Assembly: GCA_030624695.1 (NCBI GenBank)
Contig: JAUXJP010000066.1
Location: forward strand, 1 to 6,077
Reading direction: 5' to 3'
DNA: 6,077 bases
Origin: Candidatus Dadabacteria bacterium
GTDB taxonomy: Bacteria > Desulfobacterota_D > UBA1144 > Nemesobacterales > JAJCZQ01
Each line of letters starts with the position of its first letter. Position 1 is the first letter of the stretch. The notes beneath the pieces were generated by a model. It was given only the letters and a program-made list of their open reading frames with translations, did not search any database and was not told the DNA's origin. Shown here piece by piece: positions 1 through 5,587 of this stretch. The position numbers and the translations under genes were made by a program.

Positions 1-690
1 ATACTTTCGGTACCTACAATCGAAGGGGCCTGTTATGAAGTGGACCTAGACCTTCGGCCATCCGGCAGGTCCGGCACATTGGTAACTTCGTATGAGTCTT
101 TTAAAAAATATCATGAAGAAAGTGCCCAGCTATGGGAGAGGCAGGCACTTATAAGGGCGGTTCCAAGTGCCGGAGATAAAAAGCTGTCTGAAAAAGTCTT
201 AAAAACAGTAACGGATTATGTCTACTATAAACCACTTGATGATAATTTTTATCTTGAAATTAACAGGCTTAGAAGCAGGATGGAAAAAGAACTTGCAAAA
301 GAAAGTGTAAGTAAAGTTAACATTAAAACGGGTAAGGGTGGACTTGTCGATATTGAATTTATAGTCCAGATGCTTCAGCTACGTTACGGAAAAAAATACC
401 GATCCATTAGGCATGGCAATACCCTTGAAGCAATAAAAGCACTTGGTAATAAGGGCCTTGTTGACCCAAAAGAAGTATCCTGTCTTGTGGAAGGGTACAG
501 ATTCCTGAAAAGAATGGAAAACCTGTTAAGACTTTTAAAAGATAAATCAATTAGTGATGTTAAAGACAGTGATTTTGACAGGTTGGCAATTGAATCAAGA
601 ACTTACAAGAAAGGAAAAGAGTTAAAAAACAGGTATAAAGATATAACCCATCAAATAAGGGATATTTACAGGAAATATTTTAATTTATGA
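1..690 (+). CDS. glnE: Glutamine synthetase adenylyltransferase (GlnE), C-terminal part, 5' end outside window
   Basis: The reading frame is open from base 1 to the TGA at 688-690, giving 229 residues against about 950 in full-length family members. Only the end of the second catalytic half and its helical domain are present. The family signature YEVDLDLRPSGRSG lies at fragment residues 12-25 (it contains the conserved acidic strand residue D15), followed by LVTS and WERQALIRA (45-53). The hallmark GKGGLVDIEFIVQ of the GlnE/GlnD-type helical domain is at 111-123. GlnE is a cytoplasmic enzyme that attaches AMP to a glutamine synthetase tyrosine and, in two-domain enzymes, removes it, in response to PII and glutamine. 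The usual DxRLRP reads DLDLRP here, so Asp17 replaces the first Arg. A GTG at 40 is internal, not a start, because homology continues upstream of it. The last four bases overlap the next gene. Identification is firm; whether the missing N-terminal half is intact cannot be seen. Confidence 0.94.
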   Translation: MLSVPTIEGACYEVDLDLRPSGRSGTLVTSYESFKKYHEESAQLWERQALIRAVPSAGDKKLSEKVLKTVTDYVYYKPLDDNFYLEINRLRSRMEKELAKESVSKVNIKTGKGGLVDIEFIVQMLQLRYGKKYRSIRHGNTLEAIKALGNKGLVDPKEVSCLVEGYRFLKRMENLLRLLKDKSISDVKDSDFDRLAIESRTYKKGKELKNRYKDITHQIRDIYRKYFNL

Positions 691-2093
691 ACGATAAGAG
701 TTGTATTTTTATACTTGCAGATGGTGCAAGGGCAGACCTCTTTGAATATCTTCTGGATAAAGGCGAGTTGCCCAATATTTCTGAATACATTGTAGAAAGG
801 GGAAGCTATTCCAGCGGTGTAACTGTATTTCCCTCAACAACCGGGCCAGCTTACACCCCTTATCTTCTTGGCAAATTCCCCGGAAGATGCAATCTGCCGG
901 GTATAAGATGGTTTGACCGATACCAGTATGCGCAAAGCAGGTTTTCACTAAAAGGGGTCAGAAGCTATATCGGGCCCGAAACTTATCTTATTAACAGTGA
1001 CCTTGATACAAACGGCACTCCAACATTGTTTGAACTCATACCAAGAAGTGTAAGTATTCTGAATGAAATCACACGTGGACTTAGTTCTAACAGGGATAAA
1101 ACCAAGTTTAAGAAGGTATTTTTAAAGATAAAGAGCCATTTTACCGACAGCAGTAATGAGGTGGATGAAGCCGGGGGAAGGCTCCTTCTGAATTCATTAA
1201 CTGAAAAACCTAAATTTTTATTTTGTGTTTTTATGGGTATTGATACATATTCTCACCAGTTTCACCCATTTCATAAGAAAGTAATTAATTCTTACAAGTT
1301 TATAGACAATTATGTTGGAGAAATAGTTGCGTACCTTAGAAAGGAAGAAAGGCTCGCTGATACCCTTATAACCATAGGGAGTGACCATGGGCTTACCCCC
1401 ACACATTCACATTTTGATACTCCGCTGTTTTTGGACAATCTGGGTTATAAGACACTCTATCACACCAATATCTTTAACCATCTGATGGATGCTGATGCTT
1501 CCGTCATGGTTTCCGGAAATTCCATGGCCCATATTTACATTAAAAGCAAAGACGGGTGGAATAGAAATGCATTCATGGATGAAACGGAAAATGTTGTAAA
1601 TGAACTTCTTGGAAGAAATGAAATTGATATAGTTGCAGGTATAAGATCAGATTCTAAAGTAGGAATAAAAAGTGCCAGGGGTGAAGCTATTACGTGGAGT
1701 GAAAACGGGAATATAATGTACAAGGTTGTTGGCAATGATCCTTTTGGGTATAAAAAAATCCCGAAAAAATTAACCACGGAATCTGCATTTAAATATACTT
1801 ATGACTCGAACTACCCTGATGCAATTGTTCAGCTGTTACAGCTTTTTGAATCACGCAGGACAGGTGACTTATTAATTAGCGCTAAACCCGGAATTGACCT
1901 CAGGGCAAGACACGAAAACCCTGAACACTGTGGTTCTCACGGATCACTTGTAAAAAGCCATATGATGGTACCGATAGCAATGAATGAAAAAGTAAACAGC
2001 TCTTACGTGAGGAGTTCGGATATTTACCCTACAATTCTAAAATATCTTGATATTGAAATTCCATCTGGAATTGATGGTAAATCCCTAATTTAA
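687..2093 (+). CDS. Alkaline phosphatase superfamily protein, type I phosphodiesterase/nucleotide pyrophosphatase-like
   Basis: This 468-residue protein has the metal-site pattern of the alkaline phosphatase superfamily. Visible elements in order are ADGARAD with D12; a nucleophile region FPSTTGPAY with T52 as best candidate (T51 also possible); DTYSH with D186 and H190; SDHG with D233 and H234; and GSHGS with H418. Together these would bind two metal ions and hydrolyse a phosphate mono- or diester. The nucleophile motif differs from the FPTxTFPNH of nucleotide pyrophosphatases, and PGIRWFDR (71-78) stands where those enzymes carry an asparagine-containing loop, so the substrate is not assignable. 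There is no signal peptide: the N-terminus MNDKSCIFILADG runs straight into the first core strand, so the protein is probably cytoplasmic. The start overlaps the glnE stop as ATGA, with AGGAAA at 670-675 as a ribosome site 11 bases upstream, which suggests translational coupling. The end overlaps the convergent carD by 9 bases. Confidence 0.86.
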   Translation: MNDKSCIFILADGARADLFEYLLDKGELPNISEYIVERGSYSSGVTVFPSTTGPAYTPYLLGKFPGRCNLPGIRWFDRYQYAQSRFSLKGVRSYIGPETYLINSDLDTNGTPTLFELIPRSVSILNEITRGLSSNRDKTKFKKVFLKIKSHFTDSSNEVDEAGGRLLLNSLTEKPKFLFCVFMGIDTYSHQFHPFHKKVINSYKFIDNYVGEIVAYLRKEERLADTLITIGSDHGLTPTHSHFDTPLFLDNLGYKTLYHTNIFNHLMDADASVMVSGNSMAHIYIKSKDGWNRNAFMDETENVVNELLGRNEIDIVAGIRSDSKVGIKSARGEAITWSENGNIMYKVVGNDPFGYKKIPKKLTTESAFKYTYDSNYPDAIVQLLQLFESRRTGDLLISAKPGIDLRARHENPEHCGSHGSLVKSHMMVPIAMNEKVNSSYVRSSDIYPTILKYLDIEIPSGIDGKSLI

Positions 2094-2591
2094 TTTAAGA
2101 AGATTTTCTATTTCTGTTGTGATAATCTCTTCATTCTTCTTAGTAGAAATTGAGATTTCTTTTACAAGAAGGCTAAAGGCATTATCCATAATTCTTTTTT
2201 CACCAAAGGATAATTCTTTGTCTTTTCTTAGTCTGTGAATGTCTTTAAGTACTTCAGCAACTTGAAAGATATCTCCGCTTTTCAGCTTGTCAGCATATTC
2301 CCTGTATCTTTTGTTCCAGCTTAAACTCCCATTGGCAGAAGCACTGGCAGATTTTTTGCTCTTGCCTAGTATCTTAAAAACTTTTGGCACTTCTTTTTTT
2401 GGCACTACGTGTCTTAATCCAACTATTTCAGCATTTGCTGTAGGAACCATTAAAGTTACATCGTTCTCAATAACTTTTAATATATAAAAAGAAGATTTGT
2501 TCCCACCAATTTCCTTATCTTCTATACCCTGAACTTCAACCACTCCATAATTTGGATAAACACCAGTCTGCCCAACCTTAAACATTTTCAT
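2085..2591 (-). CDS. CarD/CdnL family transcriptional regulator
   Basis: This 168-residue protein matches CarD/CdnL in length and layout. Residues 1-75 form the RNA-polymerase-binding Tudor-like domain shared with Mfd, with the opening FKVGQTGVYPNYGVVEVQGI typical of the family. A short Ser/Ala/Lys linker (about 76-90) leads to a helical DNA-binding domain with SWNKRYREYADKL (91-103), SGDIFQVAEVLKDI (105-118) and LSFGEKRIMDNA (127-138). W92 corresponds to the Trp that family members wedge into the upstream edge of the -10 bubble to stabilise open complexes. Known homologues bind the polymerase beta subunit and act at many promoters, including rRNA promoters. ATG at 2591 is chosen over the in-frame ATG at 2585 because the promoter lies just upstream; neither has a clear Shine-Dalgarno. 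The TAG stop at 2085-2087 is inside the end of the convergent phosphodiesterase gene. The gene is single and divergent from the oxidase gene. Confidence 0.93.
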   Translation of the reverse strand: MKMFKVGQTGVYPNYGVVEVQGIEDKEIGGNKSSFYILKVIENDVTLMVPTANAEIVGLRHVVPKKEVPKVFKILGKSKKSASASANGSLSWNKRYREYADKLKSGDIFQVAEVLKDIHRLRKDKELSFGEKRIMDNAFSLLVKEISISTKKNEEIITTEIENLLKLN

Positions 2592-2602
2592 TTAGAAAGG
2601 TA

Positions 2603-2631
2603 AGGGTATCATAAAATAAAGGGCTGGTCAA
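2603..2631 (-). promoter_or_regulatory. Putative sigma70-type promoter of the carD-family gene
   Basis: On the minus strand TTGACC (plus bases 2626-2631) is followed by a 17-base spacer and TACCCT (2603-2608). The spacer ends in TGA, giving an extended -10 (TGnTAnnnT). This is the best promoter match in the window. The expected transcription start near 2596 leaves only about five untranslated bases before the ATG at 2591, which fits the lack of a Shine-Dalgarno. The -35 and spacing are seen directly; activity and leaderless translation are inferred. Confidence 0.55.
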
Positions 2632-2654
2632 TTTTGCCTGCCGGGGCATGCTAA

Positions 2655-3845
2655 ATGAACGAATGTGAATTTCTTATAATTGGAGCTGGAATAACAGGAC
2701 TGACTATCGCGCGCGCGCTCGTTTTAAGGGGGCGAAAAAATATTATTGTAGTCGAGAAAGAAGAAAAAACCGGTATCCATGCTAGTGGTAAAAACAGCGG
2801 CGTTTTGCATGCCGGCATTTATTATACTCCTGATTCGCTAAAAGCCCGGTTCTGTGTAGAGGGGAACAGAATGCTTTCGGAATACTGCAGATCGAGGAAG
2901 TTAAACCTCAATAGATGCGGTAAGGTTATTGTTGCAACTGACAAAGACAAACTTTCATCACTTTATAAACTCCAGGAAATGGCAGTTAAAAATGGTGTTA
3001 ATTCGAGGATAATAAATTCAGGTGAATTAAAAGACATTGAACCGTATGCCTATACTTATAAAGAGGCAATTTTTTCACCTGATACTTCCGTGTTTAATCC
3101 AAAGGAAATTTTAGATTCAATATACAATGAACTTATTGATTCAGGCCATGTAAAAATACTGTTTAATACAGGTTTTGTAAATCCATCCAGTGACAATACA
3201 GTATTAACTAGCAGCGGCCATATAAAATACGGGCGTTTAATAAATGCCTCGGGGGCTTTCTCGGATAAGATTGCACACAGTTTCGGTACAGCAGAAAATT
3301 ATAAGATACTTCCATTCCTGGGTACTTATTCCAGGATAAGAGAAGAGAATTCCGGTTTTGTAAGGGGCAATGTTTATCCTGTCCCTGACGACAGGACACC
3401 TTTTCTTGGTGTTCATTTTACAAGGGCACACGATGGCACAGTCTATATAGGGCCAACTGCTATTCCTGCAATTGGCAGGGAAAGTTATGATTTTGTTTCA
3501 AACATTTCACTTGAATCCCTTACAATTTTATACAGGGACTGCGTTATGTTTTTATCTAATACAGCTTTTAGGGAGAATGCTGTGTCTGAGGCCAGAAAGT
3601 ATTTAAGTTCATTTCTATATGATGAAGCTAAAAAGATGATCCCGTCACTTGAAAAAGACCAGGTAATTCATTCAAATAAAGTGGGTATAAGGCCTCAGCT
3701 TGTGGACTGGCCAAAAAAGGAGCTTGTGATGGATTTTTTTGTAATTGAGAAGGGCAACACTCTCCATATACTAAATGCAGTATCCCCTGCCTTTAGTTCC
3801 TCTATGGCATTTGCAAAATACGTAGCAGATGAATACCTGTGTTAG
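2655..3845 (+). CDS. lhgO: FAD-dependent oxidoreductase, L-2-hydroxyglutarate oxidase/dehydrogenase-like
   Basis: The 396-residue length is typical for this D-amino-acid-oxidase-fold family. An N-terminal Rossmann motif GAGITG (10-15) with E34 after the second strand binds the FAD ADP moiety. The family signature region follows, HASGKNSGVLHAGIYY at 42-57. Further matches are VYPVPDDRTPFLGVHFTR (240-257), VYIGPTAIPAIGR just after it, GIRPQ (344-348), and NAVSPAFSSSMAFA near the C-terminus. Characterised members oxidise L-2-hydroxyglutarate to 2-oxoglutarate and pass electrons to the quinone pool, usually at the inner membrane face. Differences from the usual family text, as I recall it, are K46 where GHNSG is typical and PFLGTY (220-225) where PFRGEY is typical, so a related 2-hydroxy acid could be the true substrate. 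ATG 2655 is chosen because the Rossmann strand begins right after it; only a weak GGGG at 2643-2646 precedes it. Divergent from carD; no partner gene of 2-hydroxyglutarate metabolism is visible. Confidence 0.83.
   Translation: MNECEFLIIGAGITGLTIARALVLRGRKNIIVVEKEEKTGIHASGKNSGVLHAGIYYTPDSLKARFCVEGNRMLSEYCRSRKLNLNRCGKVIVATDKDKLSSLYKLQEMAVKNGVNSRIINSGELKDIEPYAYTYKEAIFSPDTSVFNPKEILDSIYNELIDSGHVKILFNTGFVNPSSDNTVLTSSGHIKYGRLINASGAFSDKIAHSFGTAENYKILPFLGTYSRIREENSGFVRGNVYPVPDDRTPFLGVHFTRAHDGTVYIGPTAIPAIGRESYDFVSNISLESLTILYRDCVMFLSNTAFRENAVSEARKYLSSFLYDEAKKMIPSLEKDQVIHSNKVGIRPQLVDWPKKELVMDFFVIEKGNTLHILNAVSPAFSSSMAFAKYVADEYLC
2708..2718. repeat. Alternating CG tract of 11 bases inside the oxidase gene
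   Basis: The run is five CG dinucleotides plus a C and encodes part of the Ile-Ala-Arg-Ala-Leu helix after the FAD motif. It uses GCG and CGC codons, although the surrounding gene mostly uses GCA/GCT and AGA/AGG. It stands out in an AT-rich sequence and is the kind of tract that can adopt Z-DNA or slip in replication. The reading frame is intact. No function is claimed. Confidence 0.6.
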
Positions 3846-3869
3846 TTATTTTATGATGAGAAGGCAAAT

Positions 3870-4088
3870 TTAGTGCCCTGCTTCCTTTAGCCGTCCTTTT
3901 ATAGAATCGGTTAGCAGGTCAAACCGCTGGAATGCTTCCTTGCTGATTACTCCCGAGCAAACCATATCCATTCCTATGCCGGGGTCTTTTTCAAAGAGTG
4001 CAACCTTCAGATTGTTAGCTGAAAGAAAATGTGTTGTTTGCAGCCCGCTTGGGCCACCGCCTATTATTATTGTATCGAAATTATGCAT
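3870..4088 (-). pseudogene. 3'-truncated N-terminal remnant of a geranylgeranyl-reductase-type FAD oxidoreductase
   Basis: The 72-residue frame begins with a clean FAD-binding motif, IIIGGGPSGLQTT (7-19), followed by a second strand ending in LFEKDPG (31-37). It then has VCSGVISKEAFQRFDL (43-58), the cysteine-containing segment seen in geranylgeranyl reductase and related flavin oxidoreductases. Those proteins run to about 350-400 residues. Here the match stops near residue 66, six residues follow, and TAA occurs at 3870-3872. Only 24 bases separate this stop from the end of the oxidase gene, so the catalytic and C-terminal parts are missing rather than frameshifted. No Shine-Dalgarno precedes the ATG at 4088. 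The frame itself has no internal stop, so the deletion may be recent, or a small protein could still be made. The residues cannot form a complete FAD domain, so I call it a gene fragment. Confidence 0.72.
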
Positions 4089-4155
4089 AGTATTGATAAT
4101 AAAATAATGTGTTAATATTATTCTGCATTAAATGGATAATTCAAAAGAACAGCAT

Positions 4156-4178
4156 TTGTAAATTGTAAATTAATTTAC
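4156..4178. repeat. Tandem TTGTAAA pair merging into a perfect 14-base palindrome, candidate operator
   Basis: TTGTAAA occurs at 4156-4162 and again immediately at 4163-4169. The second copy runs into GTAAATTAATTTAC at 4165-4178, which equals its own reverse complement. The palindrome ends 12 bases before the putative -35 of nuoF. Position and symmetry fit a dimeric regulator site. In such AT-rich DNA, a chance origin remains possible, and no regulator can be named. Confidence 0.4.
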
Positions 4179-4190
4179 TATGTGCTGGCC

Positions 4191-4220
4191 TTGCAAACAA
4201 TATTTTTCCCCATTTAAAAT
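4191..4220 (+). promoter_or_regulatory. Putative sigma70-type promoter of nuoF
   Basis: TTGCAA at 4191-4196 is followed by an 18-base spacer and TAAAAT at 4215-4220. The -10 matches five of six consensus bases and the -35 four of six. Transcription would begin near 4227, about 30 bases before the nuoF start, leaving room for the ribosome site. The AT-rich surroundings lower confidence. Confidence 0.4.
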
Positions 4221-4242
4221 AAAATGATTTTTATACAGAAAT

Positions 4243-4250
4243 AAAAGGAA
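4243..4250 (+). promoter_or_regulatory. Ribosome binding site of nuoF
   Basis: AAAAGGAA ends six bases before the ATG at 4257. It is the clearest Shine-Dalgarno in the window and fixes the nuoF start. It contrasts with the weak or absent sites before the CarD-family gene, the LhgO-like gene and the DUF547 gene. Confidence 0.6.
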
Positions 4251-4256
4251 TTTTAA

Positions 4257-5546
4257 ATGCCAGAAGTCCGGATTATTAGAAATTATATTGGATTTGAAAA
4301 TTCACACACGCTCGATTCTTATATTGAGAGGGGCGGTTACGAAGCCCTCAAAAAGAGTTTAGCTACAACGCCTGAGGAAATAACCGAATTAGTTAAAAAA
4401 TCCGGCCTTCGTGGAAGAGGCGGAGCGGGTTTTCCAACCGGTATGAAATGGAGTTTTATTCCAAAAGATGTTGATAAGCCGGTATATCTTTGCTGTAATG
4501 CTGATGAGAGTGAACCAGGGAGTTTTAAAGACAGGGAGATTCTTGAAAAAGACCCTCACCAGATGCTGGAAGGTATAGCAATTGCGTGCTACGCAATCAA
4601 TTCTCATAAAAGTTATATTTATATCCGCGGTGAAATGCCTTACGGTGCAAAGATAATCCAGGGTGCGATAGACGAAGCTTATGAAAAAGGATACCTTGGT
4701 AAAAATATTTTTAATTCCGGTTTTGACCTTGATATATCTCTATACAGGGGGGCCGGGGCCTATATCTGCGGAGAAGAGACAGGACTGCTTGAATCAATAG
4801 AAGGAAAGAATGGTGAACCAAGGCCCAAACCACCTTTCCCGGCACAGGTCGGATTATTTGGATGCCCTACTATAGTAAATAATGTCGAAACCTTAGCGTT
4901 TGTGCCGCATATAATAAATAAAGGCCCTGGATGGTTTGCAGCTATTGGTACCCCTAAAAATACAGGCACCAAGATATACGGACTCAGCGGCTGTATTAAC
5001 AAACCAGGCTTATATGAACTTCCGCTTGGAATAACGATAAGGGAACTTATTGATGAATACGGCGGCGGAATAGTAAACGGCAACAAAATTAAGGCGATTT
5101 CACCCGGCGGTTCCTCATCAGCACTTTTAACAGTAGATGATCTTGACCTGTCTCTCGATTTTGATACTATGGCAAAGGCCGGTTCAATGCTCGGTACGGC
5201 CGGTGTTACCGTAATGGATGAAACAGTATGCATGGTTCGTGTTGCCCAGAACCTTGCGCATTTTTACCGTGATGAATCATGCGGCCAGTGTGTCCAGTGC
5301 CGCGAAGGAACATGGTGGCTTGAAAAGATACTGAGGGGCATTGAAGAAGGCAGGGGAACTATGGAGCAGATTGATACTCTGCTTGATGCATGTAAACAGA
5401 TGAGAGGAACTACCATCTGCGCCCTTGCGGACGGATGTGCAATGCCTGTGGATTCTATTGTAAGGAAATTCAGAAGCGAGTTTGAAGAACATATCAGGCT
5501 TGGAAAATGCCCAAATGAAAACCCTTGTATGGGTGACTGGAATTAA
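4257..5546 (+). CDS. nuoF: NADH-quinone oxidoreductase subunit F (NuoF), NADH- and FMN-binding subunit
   Basis: At 429 residues this is a full-length NuoF. The protein carries the glycine-rich nucleotide loop GRGGAGFPTGMKW (53-65), the FMN segment CNADESEPGSFKDREI (80-95) and the acidic CGEETGLLESIEG (171-183). These are followed by the SLBB-type segment (about 240-290) and the N3 [4Fe-4S] ligands C342, C345, C348 and C388 (CxxCxxC plus 39 residues). In complex I it oxidises NADH and passes electrons through FMN to the iron-sulfur chain, on the cytoplasmic peripheral arm together with NuoE and NuoG. Related HoxF/HydB-type hydrogenase and formate dehydrogenase subunits share these motifs, but no [2Fe-2S] thioredoxin-like domain precedes it and no ferredoxin domain follows. 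Neither neighbour is a nuo gene, so nuoE and nuoG must lie elsewhere if present. The tail has an extra pair, C418 and C424 (KCPNENPC), resembling the CPxxxC stretch that leads into the ferredoxin extension of hydrogenase-type homologues. The start is supported by AAAAGGAA. Confidence 0.95.
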   Translation: MPEVRIIRNYIGFENSHTLDSYIERGGYEALKKSLATTPEEITELVKKSGLRGRGGAGFPTGMKWSFIPKDVDKPVYLCCNADESEPGSFKDREILEKDPHQMLEGIAIACYAINSHKSYIYIRGEMPYGAKIIQGAIDEAYEKGYLGKNIFNSGFDLDISLYRGAGAYICGEETGLLESIEGKNGEPRPKPPFPAQVGLFGCPTIVNNVETLAFVPHIINKGPGWFAAIGTPKNTGTKIYGLSGCINKPGLYELPLGITIRELIDEYGGGIVNGNKIKAISPGGSSSALLTVDDLDLSLDFDTMAKAGSMLGTAGVTVMDETVCMVRVAQNLAHFYRDESCGQCVQCREGTWWLEKILRGIEEGRGTMEQIDTLLDACKQMRGTTICALADGCAMPVDSIVRKFRSEFEEHIRLGKCPNENPCMGDWN

Positions 5547-5575
5547 TAGTTACTGAACTTCTTTAAGTTTTTGGC

Positions 5576-5581
5576 CATAAT
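5576..5581 (+). promoter_or_regulatory. Possible -10 element before the DUF547 gene
   Basis: CATAAT matches five of six consensus bases and would place transcription start at about the A of the ATG at 5588. The -35 region is poor (CTGAAC at 5553-5558, three of six). The gene could instead be read through from nuoF, whose stop is 41 bases upstream with no clear terminator between. Low-confidence call. Confidence 0.22.
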
Positions 5582-5587
5582 TATTTT

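Larger units (their letters stand above)
4089..4256. other. AT-rich intergenic regulatory region between the flavoprotein remnant and nuoF
   Basis: These 168 bases contain no credible gene on either strand. They hold a tandem 7-mer, a perfect palindrome, a promoter-like pair and the nuoF ribosome site, each listed separately. No hairpin with a GC stem and T-run typical of an intrinsic terminator is visible. Together with the remnant and the 24 bases before it, this makes up the 411-base gap between the two intact flanking genes. Confidence 0.7.

Noticed and set aside
709..948. Minus-strand frame of 79 codons inside the phosphodiesterase
   Set aside because: It is antisense to the nucleophile and metal motifs of a well-supported gene and has no family features.
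3208..3431. Two overlapping minus-strand frames of 63-64 codons inside the oxidase gene
   Set aside because: They lie opposite conserved oxidase motifs, overlap each other in different frames and resemble no protein family.
3858..3886. Possible hairpin between the oxidase stop and the flavoprotein remnant
   Set aside because: GAAGGCA pairs with TGCTTC only with a bulge and a long loop, and no T-run follows, so it does not support a terminator.
4089..4145. Minus-strand promoter for the flavoprotein remnant (TTGAAT with TAATAT)
   Set aside because: Each hexamer matches only four of six consensus bases, a level expected by chance in this AT-rich stretch.
4760..5233. A 157-codon open frame on the minus strand inside nuoF
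   Set aside because: It is antisense to conserved NuoF sequence, including the acidic nucleotide segment, has low-complexity Ser/Pro-rich content and shows no recognisable domain or ribosome site.
5556..5572. AACTT-CTTT-AAGTT followed by a few T bases as a terminator after nuoF
   Set aside because: The stem is only five base pairs, almost all A-T, with a short T-run, too weak for an intrinsic terminator.
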